DNA of 64,000 nucleotides from Micromonospora sp. WMMD961 (GCF_029626145.1 NZ_JARUBJ010000002.1:6272501-6336500), one strand, 5' to 3'. Shown: positions 17,307 through 26,277, counted from the first letter of the stretch. The notes: a model not told the origin generated them from the letters alone. A program made the numbers and translations.

Positions 17307-18506
17307 CTAGGCTTCGACCGGCTTGCGGCGGCTCACCACCCGCTCGTAGAGACGCTCCAACGCGCCTGCGGTCCGCTCCCACGTGTAGCTGCTGCGAACC
17401 CGGTCCACCGCGGCGTGCCCGTACGCGAAACGGCCGGCGTTGTCCGCGAGCAGCCGACGCAGCGAGACTCCGAGTGCCCGCACGTCTCCGGGAGGAACCA
17501 GTCGGCCGGTGACCTCGTCGACGACGGCGTCCGCCAGGCCGCCCATGGCGTAGCCGATGACCGGTACGCCGCAGGCCATCGCCTCCAGTGAGACCCGACC
17601 GGCCGAGGAGTAGTGCGGGGTGCAGGCGACCACGTCCGCCGACCGGTACCAGGTGGCCATCTGGTCGTGCGGAACCGCCCCGACGAGCCGTACCTGGTCG
17701 GCGACGCCGATCTGCTCGGCGAGCTCGCGCAGCCGTCGCGCCTCGGCGTGGTTGGCCAGTTGGTCGGCCGGCGGCCCACCGGCGATCACCAGTTCGGCGT
17801 CGCCGACCAGCCGCATCGCCCGGATCAGGTCCTCCTGGCCGTGCCCCGCCGACAGCGAGCCCACCGACAGGACGCGGGCCCGCTGTTCGCGGGGTGCCGC
17901 CTCGCCGTCGGGGTGGAACTGCTCGATGTCGACCCCGGCCGGGACCAGAGCGACGGAGCTGCGCTGCAGACCCATCCGGGTCAGCTCGTCGACCTCGTCG
18001 TTCGACTGGGCGACGGCGATGTCGACCGCCCGGGTGAGCGCCCGTTCCAGCGTGATCCGCTCCCCCGGCCCGTCGTAGTGGCCGCCCAGGTGCCGTAGTT
18101 GCTCGACGCCGAGCGAGTGGAACGTCTGCACCACCGGGATGTCGGTCTCCCGAACGGCGTGCGCGGCGGCCAGACCACCGACCCAGTAGTGCCCGTGCAC
18201 CACCTCGGGTCGCCAGGCGCCGGACCACTCCTCGGTCAACCAGCGGCCGAACTCCGTCACGTAGGGGATCAGCTCGGCGGTGGAGAGCGGGGTGGGCGGG
18301 CCGGCGGGCACGCGGTGCACCTGGTAGCCGTCGACGTCGACCGTCGCCGGCAGTCCTGGATCGTCCCTGCGGTCGTAGAGCCGGACGTCGTGGCCCCGTT
18401 CGGCCAACTCGGCGGCGACCCGCGCGATGTGCTGGCGGGTGCCGACCGGTGGGCCGTCGGCGTGGCGGTACGAACTGGCGTGCGCGCAGACGAGGCCGAC
18501 GCGCAT
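17307..18506 (-). CDS. GT4-family glycosyltransferase
   Basis: The 399-residue GT-B enzyme has an N-terminal acceptor domain (VGTRQHIARVAAELAERGHD) and a C-terminal nucleotide-sugar domain with GRVSLEAMACGVPVIGY, the GT4 E-x7-E type segment. VVHGHYWVGGLAA is typical of MshA/sucrose-synthase-like GT4 enzymes. It could glycosylate a lipid or a small molecule. MshA is not indicated because the GFVxPLHHRK-like context is missing. GGGAGG lies before ATG 18504-18506. Confidence 0.85.
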   Translation of the reverse strand: MRVGLVCAHASSYRHADGPPVGTRQHIARVAAELAERGHDVRLYDRRDDPGLPATVDVDGYQVHRVPAGPPTPLSTAELIPYVTEFGRWLTEEWSGAWRPEVVHGHYWVGGLAAAHAVRETDIPVVQTFHSLGVEQLRHLGGHYDGPGERITLERALTRAVDIAVAQSNDEVDELTRMGLQRSSVALVPAGVDIEQFHPDGEAAPREQRARVLSVGSLSAGHGQEDLIRAMRLVGDAELVIAGGPPADQLANHAEARRLRELAEQIGVADQVRLVGAVPHDQMATWYRSADVVACTPHYSSAGRVSLEAMACGVPVIGYAMGGLADAVVDEVTGRLVPPGDVRALGVSLRRLLADNAGRFAYGHAAVDRVRSSYTWERTAGALERLYERVVSRRKPVEA

Positions 18507-18730
18507 GGGTCACCTCCCTGCGATCTTTCCTCGGCAGTGGTCCTCCCGGTCAGAGCGTCCCATTAACCCCCGGGCCCGGAGCCGAAACCTGGCAGATCAG
18601 GAAGAGTCCCCGCGAGTGCCGCCGACACTTGCGCCACGGCAAGCACAAACGGCACACCAGCCAACAGTTCGATGATGATCGACAACTGCCTGGTGGTATG
18701 AGCAGGCCCGGGCGGGGGTACCGCCCAGGA

Positions 18731-19729
18731 ATGCCGCTGACCCGCACCCTCGACGATTCGACCGTTGTGATCACCGGCGCGTCCAGCGGGATCGGCACGG
18801 CGACCGCGTACGCGTTGGCCCGCCGGGGTGCCGCCGTCGTGCTGGCCGCCCGCAGCGAGCCGGCCCTGCGACAGGTCGCCCACCAATGCTGGGAGTTGGG
18901 CGGCCGGGCGCTGGTCGTACCCACCGATGTGACCGATCTGGAGTCGGTGCGACGGTTGGCCGATCGGGCGGCGGCTGAGTTCGGCCGGATCGACGCCTGG
19001 GTGAACAACGCCGCGGTGGGCGCGGTGGGCCTGTTCGACGAGATCCCGGTCGCCGAGTTCCGCCGCGTGCTGGAGGTCAACCTGCTCGGGACGGTGCACG
19101 GCATCAAGGCCGCGCTGCCCTACCTGGAGGCGGCCGGCGGCGGCGTGCTGGTCAACAACGCCTCGGTGCTGGCCGAGGTGGCGATGCCGTACCAGTCGGC
19201 GTACAACGCCACCAAGCACGGCATCCGGGGGTTGGCCGACACCGTCCGGCAGGAGTTGCGGGTCACCGGTCGCGGTCAGATCTCGGTCTGCACGGTGCTG
19301 CCGGCCACCATCGACACCCCGTTCTTCCGGCACGCGGCCAACCACACCGGCCGCGAACTGGTGCCACCGCCCCCGATCTACCCGCCGGAGGTGGTCGCCG
19401 AGACCATCGTCCGGCTGCTGCGCCGACCGCGCCGCGAGGCGTACGCCGGTGGCGCGGCCCGGCTGCTCGGCCTCCAGTGGCGGCTGGCGCCCGCGCTGGT
19501 GGAGCGCACCCTCGGCTGGTACGCCCACCGCACCCAGTTCGGTCCGGGGGCCCGGTTGGACAGCACCGGCAACATGTTCCACGCCGACGCCGACGCCCGC
19601 CGGGACGGCGGCTGGCACGGCCGACGCCGCCAGTTGGTGCGGATGACCGCGGCGTTCGGCCTGGCGGCGGCCGGCACGGCGGTGGGCACGATGGCGGCGA
19701 TCAACCGCCGGTCCCGGTCGGTCCGCTGA
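18731..19729 (+). CDS. Short-chain dehydrogenase/reductase with C-terminal extension
   Basis: The classical SDR core has TGASSGIG (NAD(P) binding), NNAAVG and YQSAYNATKHG (catalytic Tyr and Lys). A 90-residue C-terminal extension contains an Arg-rich part and a short hydrophobic segment (AAFGLAAAGTAVGTMAAI) that may anchor it to the membrane. ATG 18731 is preferred; ATG 18698 is in frame but poorly supported. Its TGA overlaps the ATG of the next gene by one base, so it is coupled to a STAS-ATPase regulator, which is an unusual pairing. Confidence 0.85.
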   Translation: MPLTRTLDDSTVVITGASSGIGTATAYALARRGAAVVLAARSEPALRQVAHQCWELGGRALVVPTDVTDLESVRRLADRAAAEFGRIDAWVNNAAVGAVGLFDEIPVAEFRRVLEVNLLGTVHGIKAALPYLEAAGGGVLVNNASVLAEVAMPYQSAYNATKHGIRGLADTVRQELRVTGRGQISVCTVLPATIDTPFFRHAANHTGRELVPPPPIYPPEVVAETIVRLLRRPRREAYAGGAARLLGLQWRLAPALVERTLGWYAHRTQFGPGARLDSTGNMFHADADARRDGGWHGRRRQLVRMTAAFGLAAAGTAVGTMAAINRRSRSVR

Positions 19730-20580
19730 TGACCGCCACCGAGCGCCCGAACGCGCGAGCCGTCACCGGCGGGCCGGATGAGGCGACCACGGCGAACTGT
19801 CCCGTGGAGGTCGACGAGTCGTCGGCGGTGGTCCGGTTGACCGGTGTGCTCGACGCCGCCGCAGCCGAGGGGGTACGCCTCGCACTGCTCGCCCGACTCG
19901 CCGACCGGCCCGGTCCGGTGGTCGCGGACGTCACCGGGCTGCGGGTGGCCGACCCGACCGGGCGGAGCGTCTTCGCCGAGGTTCGCCGGGAGGTCGCCGA
20001 CTGGCCGGCGGCGGATCTGCTGCTGTGCGACCCGGCGGCCGACCGGCCCGACCACACGGGCACCGTGCAGCCGACCGCCCCGACCACCGCGGCCGGGGAC
20101 CAGGCCGCGCCGACGACGGTGGACGGGGTGCCGGCCTGGCCGACGGTGGACGGCGCGCTGGCCGCGGTCGCGGCGACGCCACTGGCGGCGGTGCTCACCG
20201 TCGAGCTGGCCCCGACGGTGGCAGCCGCCCGGCAGGCCCGTGAACTGGTCAGCACCGGTTGCCGGCGCTGGGGCGTGCCGGAATTGATCGACCCGGCGTG
20301 CATCGTGGTCACCGAGATGGTCAACAACGTGGTGGCGCACGCCCGGACCCCGATGACGGTCCGGCTCGCCCCGCAGGACGACACCCTGCACCTGGCGGTT
20401 CGCGACCACTCGCCGCACCGGCCGACGTTCGCCGGCCTGTCCCCGCCGGACCGGGCCGGCGGCCGTGGTCTGCTGCTGATCGACACGATGGCCCGTCGCT
20501 GGGGTAGCAGCGCCATAGGGGACGGCAAGGTGGTCTGGTGTGTTCTGCACCCGGACGACGAGGTGGCCCACCTGGGCTGA
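19729..20580 (+). CDS. STAS-domain and anti-sigma-type ATPase fusion protein
   Basis: The N-terminal half (about 25-110) has the pattern of a STAS/anti-sigma-antagonist domain (VDESSAVVRLTGVLDAA, VVADVTGLRVADPTG). A Thr/Pro/Ala linker follows. The C-terminal half (about 160-280) is an HATPase_c_2 (RsbW-like) domain with the N-box EMVNNVVAHA and the G-box region FAGLSPPDRAGGRGLLL. Antagonist and kinase modules on one chain suggest a self-contained partner-switching regulator. The STAS loop has DPTG rather than the usual DSxG phosphoacceptor, so phosphorylation is doubtful. Confidence 0.8.
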   Translation: MTATERPNARAVTGGPDEATTANCPVEVDESSAVVRLTGVLDAAAAEGVRLALLARLADRPGPVVADVTGLRVADPTGRSVFAEVRREVADWPAADLLLCDPAADRPDHTGTVQPTAPTTAAGDQAAPTTVDGVPAWPTVDGALAAVAATPLAAVLTVELAPTVAAARQARELVSTGCRRWGVPELIDPACIVVTEMVNNVVAHARTPMTVRLAPQDDTLHLAVRDHSPHRPTFAGLSPPDRAGGRGLLLIDTMARRWGSSAIGDGKVVWCVLHPDDEVAHLG

Positions 20581-20634
20581 CGGGGTGTTCCGCCCCGGAT
20601 GCCGGTTTCGCCACCGCACGGCCTGCCGTGCTCC

Positions 20635-20660
20635 GGTTATGGCGGGAGGGCAGCGGGTAG
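20635..20660 (+). promoter_or_regulatory. SigB/SigF-type stress promoter
   Basis: GGTT at 20635 and GGGTAG at 20655-20660 are spaced by 16 bp, fitting the actinobacterial general-stress consensus GNNT-N14/16-GGGTA. The start point would fall within a few bases of the DUF5709 ATG at 20670, which lacks a ribosome binding site, so the message may be leaderless. Confidence 0.5.
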
Positions 20661-20669
20661 TGGTCAGAC

Positions 20670-21242
20670 ATGCGCGACAACGAGTACCCGACCCCCGTGT
20701 CCGACACCGAGGCGCAAGGCCTGCCCGACACCGTCGATGACGACTCGACCGCCAACGACGACGTGCTCACCGGGCGCGAGGCGGACGGCCCGGACCCGGC
20801 CCAGCTGCCCGGCGACCGGACGCCGGTCGCGGTGGACCGGTTCGGGACGACCGCCGAGGAGCAGCTGGACGGGGAGTCGTTGGACTACAAGCTCGAACGA
20901 GAGGTCTACGAGCGGCCGGCGGACGACCCGCTGGCGGGGACGATCGACCCGAAGATCGCCTTCGAGGCGGACAACCTGGAGGCCGCCGCGGAGGCCCAGT
21001 TGGACGCCGACGTGATGGACCCCGGGCCGACTTCGGACCCGAACTCACCGGTGTCCCTCTACGACCACGGTCAGCTCGGCACTGTCGCCGACGCCACGGT
21101 CGGCCGGCTGGTCGAGCCGGACGAGGGTTCGCACACCGACCAGGAGACCGACTCGGTGGCGTACGACGCGGGTTCGGCCGGCGGCGGGGCGACCGCCGAG
21201 GAGTTGGCCATCCACGAGACGGAGCCGCCCCGCTCGGTCTGA
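20670..21242 (+). CDS. DUF5709 family protein
   Basis: This 190-residue, very acidic, hydrophilic protein carries the DUF5709 hallmarks: an N-terminal SDTEAQGLPDT-like stretch and the C-terminal core VGRLVEPDEGSHTDQETD followed by a Gly-rich segment and AEELAIHE. It has no membrane span or catalytic motif. The acidic, disordered composition suits a stress-protective protein, in line with the SigB-like promoter upstream, but the function is unknown. Confidence 0.85.
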   Translation: MRDNEYPTPVSDTEAQGLPDTVDDDSTANDDVLTGREADGPDPAQLPGDRTPVAVDRFGTTAEEQLDGESLDYKLEREVYERPADDPLAGTIDPKIAFEADNLEAAAEAQLDADVMDPGPTSDPNSPVSLYDHGQLGTVADATVGRLVEPDEGSHTDQETDSVAYDAGSAGGGATAEELAIHETEPPRSV

Positions 21243-21248
21243 CCCGGG

Positions 21249-21917
21249 TCAGTCGTCCAGGCCCCGTTCGATGGCGTAGCGGGTCAACTCGACCCGGTTG
21301 TGCAGTTGCAGCTTCCCCAGGGTGTTCTGCACGTGGTTCTGGACCGTGCGGTGCGACAACCCGAGCCGCTGCGCTATCTGCTTGTACGACAGCCCCTTCG
21401 CCACCAGCCGCAGCACCTCCGTCTCCCGGTCGGTGAGCCGGGGCGTGGCGGGCTCCGCGCCGCCGCCCGGGTCGGCCTGACCCGGGTTGGCGGCCAGCCG
21501 GCGGTACTCGCCGAGGACGAGCCCGGCCAGGCCGGGGGTGAAGACCGTGCCGCCGGCGGCGGTGCGGCGGACCGCGTCGAGGAACTCGGCGGGCGCTGTC
21601 GACTTCACGAGGTAGCCGGTGGCCCCCGCCTTGACGGCGTCCAGCACGCTCTGCTGTTCGCCGCTGGCGCTGAGCATCAGCACCCGCACGTCGGGCAGGG
21701 CCGCGCGCAGGCCCAGGATCACCTCGACACCGGAGATGTCCGGTAGTTGCAGGTCGAGCACGACCACGTCGGGCCGGGCGGCGGCAGCCACCCGGACGGC
21801 CTGTCGCCCCTCGCCGCTGGTCGCCACCACCAGGAAGCCCGCCTCGGTGAGGTCGCGGGCGACGCCTTCCCGCCACATCGGATGGTCGTCGACCACCATC
21901 ACCCGGGTCGGGGTCAC
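21249..21917 (-). CDS. NarL/LuxR-family response regulator
   Basis: The receiver domain has the acidic pair at D10-D11, phosphoacceptor D55 in VVVLDLQLPD and a conserved K in GYLVKSTAP. The C-terminal LuxR helix-turn-helix reads LTDRETEVLRLVAKGLSYKQIAQ with SHRTVQNHVQNTL. Length is 222 residues. Its GTG start overlaps the kinase stop (GTGA, 21914-21917), giving one cognate pair. Confidence 0.93.
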   Translation of the reverse strand: MTPTRVMVVDDHPMWREGVARDLTEAGFLVVATSGEGRQAVRVAAAARPDVVVLDLQLPDISGVEVILGLRAALPDVRVLMLSASGEQQSVLDAVKAGATGYLVKSTAPAEFLDAVRRTAAGGTVFTPGLAGLVLGEYRRLAANPGQADPGGGAEPATPRLTDRETEVLRLVAKGLSYKQIAQRLGLSHRTVQNHVQNTLGKLQLHNRVELTRYAIERGLDD

Positions 21918-23053
21918 CGCTGCGCCCTCGGCACTGTCAACTCGATCTCGGTGCCGGCGTCGGGGGCGGACACGATCCGTACCGTCCCGCCCACGTCGGC
22001 CACCCGACCCCGGATGGACTGGGTCACGCCGAGCCGGCCCTGCGCGGCGGCCTCGGCCAGCCGGCCGGCCGGGATGCCCGGCCCCTCGTCGCGGATCGAC
22101 ACGGTCACCGTCGCCCCCTCGTCCTCGATCAACACCCAGGCCCGCCCACCGGCGTGCCGGCCCACGTTGTCCAGGGCCGCGCCGGTCGCGGCGGCCAGCT
22201 CACCGGCCACCCACCTCGGCAGCGGCACCGGGGTGGCCGGTGCGGAGAGCGCCACCGCCGTCGAGGCGTACCGGCTGAGCAGGGTCCGCAGGTCCACCGC
22301 CGCCGCCTCGGTGCCGTCCGGGAGCGCGGCGGCGGCCGGGTCGGTGCCGGCGATCAGGGCCCGCAACGCGGCCTCCTGCTCGCCCGCCAGCCGGGCCAGC
22401 TCGCCGGCCTCGCCGGGCAGGTCGGCGCCCCGCCGCTGCACCAGCGCCAGCACCTGGAGCACCGAGTCGTGGATGCCCCGGGCCAGCCTCTCCCGCTCCC
22501 GGGTGGCAGCCTCCAACTCCACTGCGCGTTGCAGCCGTTCCTCGGCGCCCACCGCGAGCCGGGCCACGTGCCCCACCACCACTCCGGCGAGCAGCATCAG
22601 GATCACCCCGGTGAACGAGGACTGACCGATCCGCTCCCGGGTGGCCAGGTCCGCGCCGGCCACCAGCAGCGCGGCGATCGTGCCCCGCCGCCGCCCGCCG
22701 GAGACGGCCCAGGCCAGCACCGGGCCGGCCATCCAGGCAACCCCCATGGTGGGTACGCCGCTGGCGAGCGCCGCGCGACCGATCACCCACGGGGTGGCCA
22801 GTACGACGGCCAGCACCACGCCAAGGTCGGTCAGCAGCAGTGGCCAGCGCCGCCAGGCCGGCCGGGCGTACCCGATCGCGGTCAACCCGGTCCACGCCGC
22901 CATCACCAGGATCAGGGCGCCGACGGCGTACGGGTGGGCGTACCGGTCGGCGTCGCGCACCGCGAGCACGCAGACGTACGCCAGGGACGCCACCCGGAAC
23001 ACCGTGAGCGCACGCCACAGCGGCACCTCGAATCCACCCGGCGGCGACGGCAT
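21914..23053 (-). CDS. MacS-type sensor histidine kinase
   Basis: The 379-residue kinase has an N-terminal membrane domain of about five spans with DUF5931-like sequence (residues 10-165). A HisKA_3 box with H195 in RERLARGIHDSVLQVL and a C-terminal ATPase (DEGPGIPAGRL, TQSIRGRV) follow. Residues 215-240 form the usual coiled region. It partners the LuxR-type regulator in the same operon. The signal is unknown; MacRS of Streptomyces acts on membrane stress. Confidence 0.9.
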   Translation of the reverse strand: MPSPPGGFEVPLWRALTVFRVASLAYVCVLAVRDADRYAHPYAVGALILVMAAWTGLTAIGYARPAWRRWPLLLTDLGVVLAVVLATPWVIGRAALASGVPTMGVAWMAGPVLAWAVSGGRRRGTIAALLVAGADLATRERIGQSSFTGVILMLLAGVVVGHVARLAVGAEERLQRAVELEAATRERERLARGIHDSVLQVLALVQRRGADLPGEAGELARLAGEQEAALRALIAGTDPAAAALPDGTEAAAVDLRTLLSRYASTAVALSAPATPVPLPRWVAGELAAATGAALDNVGRHAGGRAWVLIEDEGATVTVSIRDEGPGIPAGRLAEAAAQGRLGVTQSIRGRVADVGGTVRIVSAPDAGTEIELTVPRAQR

Positions 23054-23173
23054 GGCGGTCAGGATGCCACAACCGGGTCAGCCGCACGGCGGGCAGCGAG
23101 TGCGGTTCGGGAAACCCTGACGTACGGTGGAAAAGCCGCGAAGTACTCCTAGATCCGCCGCCGGGACGGGCCC

Positions 23174-23629
23174 ATGACCAACGCAGATCCGCACGCACCG
23201 CGTACGGTTGTGCCCATCGAACCTGCCCTCCTGATCACCGACGCCTTCGACCAGGCCCAGGTGACCGAAATCCGACACTCGGTCACCTCCTGCGCGCATG
23301 CCTGCGGGCTCACCGGCCAACGGCTGGACGATTTCGTGCTCGCCATCAACGAGCTGATCACCAACGCGGTCCGGCACGGTGGCGGGCGCGGATGGTTGCG
23401 GCTCTGGCACGAGGCGGACGCGCTGATCTGCGAGGTGGCCGACCATGGGCACGGGATCAACCCGCAGCGGCTGGGCGACCGCAGCCGGCCGGCCCCGGAC
23501 ACCGCCGGCGGTTGGGGGCTCTGGCTGGCCCGCGAGCTGACCGACGCCATGGACGTCGTCACCAGCACCGCCGGCACCACCGTGCGCGTCACCACCGGCC
23601 TCGTCAGCCAGAACCGCAGCACGTACTGA
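23174..23629 (+). CDS. Anti-sigma-type ATP-binding protein (HATPase_c_2)
   Basis: A stand-alone 151-residue RsbW/SpoIIAB-like domain with N-box INELITNAVRHGGG and GGWGLWLAREL at the ATP lid. These proteins bind sigma or anti-anti-sigma partners and act as serine kinases. No cognate sigma factor is adjacent; the STAS-ATPase fusion 2.6 kb upstream is a possible network partner. Confidence 0.85.
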   Translation: MTNADPHAPRTVVPIEPALLITDAFDQAQVTEIRHSVTSCAHACGLTGQRLDDFVLAINELITNAVRHGGGRGWLRLWHEADALICEVADHGHGINPQRLGDRSRPAPDTAGGWGLWLARELTDAMDVVTSTAGTTVRVTTGLVSQNRSTY

Positions 23630-23653
23630 CCCCCGCCCGGCCCGCACCGCCTC

Positions 23654-23728
23654 GTCGATCATGGACTTGTGGTGGGCGACAAAGTCAACAAAAGGTGCCA
23701 AACCAGGCACCATAACTCCATGATCGAC
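23654..23728. repeat. REP-like inverted-repeat element with nested hairpin
   Basis: Perfect 12-bp arms GTCGATCATGGA (23654-23665) and TCCATGATCGAC (23717-23728) extend to 19 of 21 matching positions. An inner GGTGCC/GGCACC hairpin is at 23694-23711. The element fills the gap between the convergent HATPase and prs genes and may double as a terminator. Confidence 0.75.
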
Positions 23729-23749
23729 CGGGTTGGGGTGCGGGCACAG

Positions 23750-24688
23750 TCAGCCGAAGAGGGCGGAGACGGACTCGCCGTTGTGGATCCGACGCATGGC
23801 CTCGGCCAGGGCCGGCGCCACCGACAGGACCTGCAGCTCGGGCACCCGCTTGGCGGCCGGAATGGGCACCGTGTTGGTGCAGACGATCTCCAGGACGCCG
23901 TCCTGATCGCTGAGCCGCCGCAGGGCGTCGTCGGAGAAGAGGCCGTGCGTGCAGGCGAGCCGGATCGACCTGACCTTGAGGCCGCGCAGATGCTCCATCA
24001 ACTCGACCACCGTGCTGCCCTTGGCGATCTCGTCGTCCAGCACGATGACGTCCCGGTCGGCCACCTCGCCGATCACCGCACTGATCTTGACCAGGTCGTC
24101 GCTGAACCGCTGCTTCGCCCCGGCCGCGACCGGCGTACCGAGCAGCCGGGCGAAGGCCGCCGCCTCCTTGGCGTTGCCCAGGTCGGGTGAGACCACCACG
24201 GTGTTGCTCAGGTCGTAGCGCTGGAAGTGGGTGGCCAGCTCCCGCAACGCGTGCAGGTGATCCACGGGGACGCTGAAGAAGCCGTGCACCTGCGGCGAGT
24301 GCAGGGTCATCGCGAGCACCCGGTCCGCACCGGCCGACGTGAGTAGATCGGCGACCAGCCGGGCGCCGATCGAGATCCGTGGCGCATCCTTCTTGTCCGA
24401 TCGGGCGTACGCGTAGTGCGGCAGCACGACCGTGATCCGGCCGGCGGAGGCACCCCGCGCCGCGTCGATCATCAGCAGCAGCTCGACCAGGTTCTCCTGC
24501 ACCGGCGGCACCAGCGGCTGGATCAGGAAGACGTCCCGCTCGCGGCAGTTGGCCTGCAACTGCACTTCCAGGCAGTCGTTCGCGAACCGGGAGACCCGCA
24601 CCGGGTGCAGCGGCACCCCCAGGTGGGCGCAGATCTCGGCGGCCAGGTCGGGGTGGGCAGTTCCACTGAAAACGGCGATGTCGCGCAC
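23750..24688 (-). CDS. Ribose-phosphate pyrophosphokinase family protein, divergent paralogue
   Basis: The 312-residue protein aligns end to end with PRPP synthetases (RFANDCLEVQL, YAYARSDKKD, GADRVLAMTLHSPQVHGFF, VSPDLGNAKEA, and the C-terminal SVAPALAEAMRRIHNGESVSALFG). The PRPP-binding loop reads DDEIAKGST where canonical enzymes have DDxIDTxGT, and the ATP/ribose-phosphate loop has APRISIG instead of REPITA. It may be a specialised or regulatory paralogue rather than the housekeeping Prs. GTG 24686-24688 is used; no clear ribosome binding site is visible. It is divergent from glpK. Confidence 0.82.
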   Translation of the reverse strand: MRDIAVFSGTAHPDLAAEICAHLGVPLHPVRVSRFANDCLEVQLQANCRERDVFLIQPLVPPVQENLVELLLMIDAARGASAGRITVVLPHYAYARSDKKDAPRISIGARLVADLLTSAGADRVLAMTLHSPQVHGFFSVPVDHLHALRELATHFQRYDLSNTVVVSPDLGNAKEAAAFARLLGTPVAAGAKQRFSDDLVKISAVIGEVADRDVIVLDDEIAKGSTVVELMEHLRGLKVRSIRLACTHGLFSDDALRRLSDQDGVLEIVCTNTVPIPAAKRVPELQVLSVAPALAEAMRRIHNGESVSALFG

Positions 24689-24790
24689 GTTCGCACATCG
24701 TAGGCGACGCGCACGGCGGTGGCCGGCACCGGGCCGCGACCGACCGTGACGCAGCTCGCACCACGCCGTCGGTCCGGGTACGGTGCTGCG

Positions 24791-26275
24791 GTGACCCCCC
24801 AGTACGTCGCCGCCATCGACCAGGGCACCACCTCCTCGCGGTGCATCGTGTTCGACCAGGCCGGGGACATCGTCGCCGCGGCCCAGCGCGAACACCGGCA
24901 GATCTTCCCCCAGCCCGGCTGGGTGGAGCACGACGCCGAGGAGATCTGGGACAACGTCCAGCAGGTGGTCGCCGAGGCGCTGCGGGCCGCCGGCACCGAC
25001 GCGGCCGGGCTGGCCGCCGTCGGCATCACCAACCAGCGGGAGACCACAGTCGTCTGGGACCGGTCCACCGGCCGGCCGGTGGCCAACGCCGTCGTCTGGC
25101 AGGACACCCGCACCGGGCCGCTGCTGCGCGAGCTGGCCTCGGCGTACGGCGAGGAGCGGTTCCGGTCCCGCACCGGCCTGCCGCTGGCCACCTACTTCGC
25201 CGGGCCGAAGCTGTGCTGGCTGCTGGACGAGGTCGACGGCCTGCGCGAGCGCGCCGAGCGCGGCGAGGTCCTCTTCGGCACCATGGACAGCTGGCTGATC
25301 TGGAAGCTGACCGGCGAGCACGTCACCGACGTGACAAACGCCAGCCGGACCATGCTGATGGACCTCACCACCCTGGACTGGGCCCCGGACCTGCTGGACG
25401 CGATGGGCGTCCCGGCGGCGATGCTGCCGGAGATCCGCTGCTCGGCCGAGGTGTACGGCACGGCCACCGGCGTGCTCGCCGGGGTGCCGGTGGCCAGCGC
25501 TCTCGGTGACCAGCAGGCCGCCCTGTTCGGGCAGACCTGCTTCCAGCCGGGCGAGGCGAAGTGCACCTACGGCACCGGGAGCTTCCTGCTGCTCAACACC
25601 GGCGCCACCCCGGTCCCGTCGACGCACGGCCTGCTCACCACGGTCGCCTACCGGATCAAGGACCAACCCCCGGCGTACGCCCTGGAGGGCGCGATCGCCG
25701 TCACCGGCTCGCTGGTGCAGTGGCTGCGGGACAACCTCGGGTTGATCTCCAATGCGGCCGAGGTGGAGGAGTTGGCGCGCACGGTGGACGACAACGGGGG
25801 CTGCTACGTGGTGCCGGCGTTCTCCGGGCTGTTCGCCCCGCACTGGCGCAGCGACGCCCGTGGGGTGATCGCCGGTCTGACCGGCTACATCACCAAGGGG
25901 CACCTGGCCCGGGCGGTGCTGGAGGCGTCGGCGTGGCAGACCCGCGAGGTGGTCGACGCGATGGACGCGGACTCCGACGTGGCGCTGCGCCGACTCCGCG
26001 TAGACGGTGGGATGACCGCCAACGGGCTGCTCATGCAGTTCCTCGCCGACGTCCTCGACGTGCCGGTCGTCCGGTCCCGGATCACCGAGACCACCTGCCT
26101 GGGCGCCGCGTACGCGGCAGGGCTGGCGGTCGGCTTCTGGCCCGACCTGGCCACGCTGCGGGCGCAGTGGCGCTCCGACGCGCAGTGGGAGTCGACCATG
26201 GCGGCAGACCTGCGCGAAGAGGAGCTGCGCCAGTGGCGCAAGGCCGTGCAACGCACCCTGGACTGGGTGGACTGA
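24791..26275 (+). CDS. glpK: Glycerol kinase
   Basis: The 494-residue FGGY-family kinase begins TPQYVAAIDQGTTSSR, with the phosphate-binding loop DQGTTSSR, then FGTMDSWLIWKLTG, the family signature around YAGLAVG, and the ATP-site stretch YGTGSFLLLN. It phosphorylates glycerol to sn-glycerol-3-phosphate. No glpF or glpD lies next to it. It starts at GTG 24791 with a weak ribosome binding site. Confidence 0.95.
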   Translation: MTPQYVAAIDQGTTSSRCIVFDQAGDIVAAAQREHRQIFPQPGWVEHDAEEIWDNVQQVVAEALRAAGTDAAGLAAVGITNQRETTVVWDRSTGRPVANAVVWQDTRTGPLLRELASAYGEERFRSRTGLPLATYFAGPKLCWLLDEVDGLRERAERGEVLFGTMDSWLIWKLTGEHVTDVTNASRTMLMDLTTLDWAPDLLDAMGVPAAMLPEIRCSAEVYGTATGVLAGVPVASALGDQQAALFGQTCFQPGEAKCTYGTGSFLLLNTGATPVPSTHGLLTTVAYRIKDQPPAYALEGAIAVTGSLVQWLRDNLGLISNAAEVEELARTVDDNGGCYVVPAFSGLFAPHWRSDARGVIAGLTGYITKGHLARAVLEASAWQTREVVDAMDADSDVALRRLRVDGGMTANGLLMQFLADVLDVPVVRSRITETTCLGAAYAAGLAVGFWPDLATLRAQWRSDAQWESTMAADLREEELRQWRKAVQRTLDWVD

Positions 26276-26277
26276 CC

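Noticed and set aside
24689..26251. Extension of the prs frame through the glpK region (833 codons in total)
   Set aside because: Only the last 312 residues resemble PRPP synthetases; the rest is the antisense of glpK.
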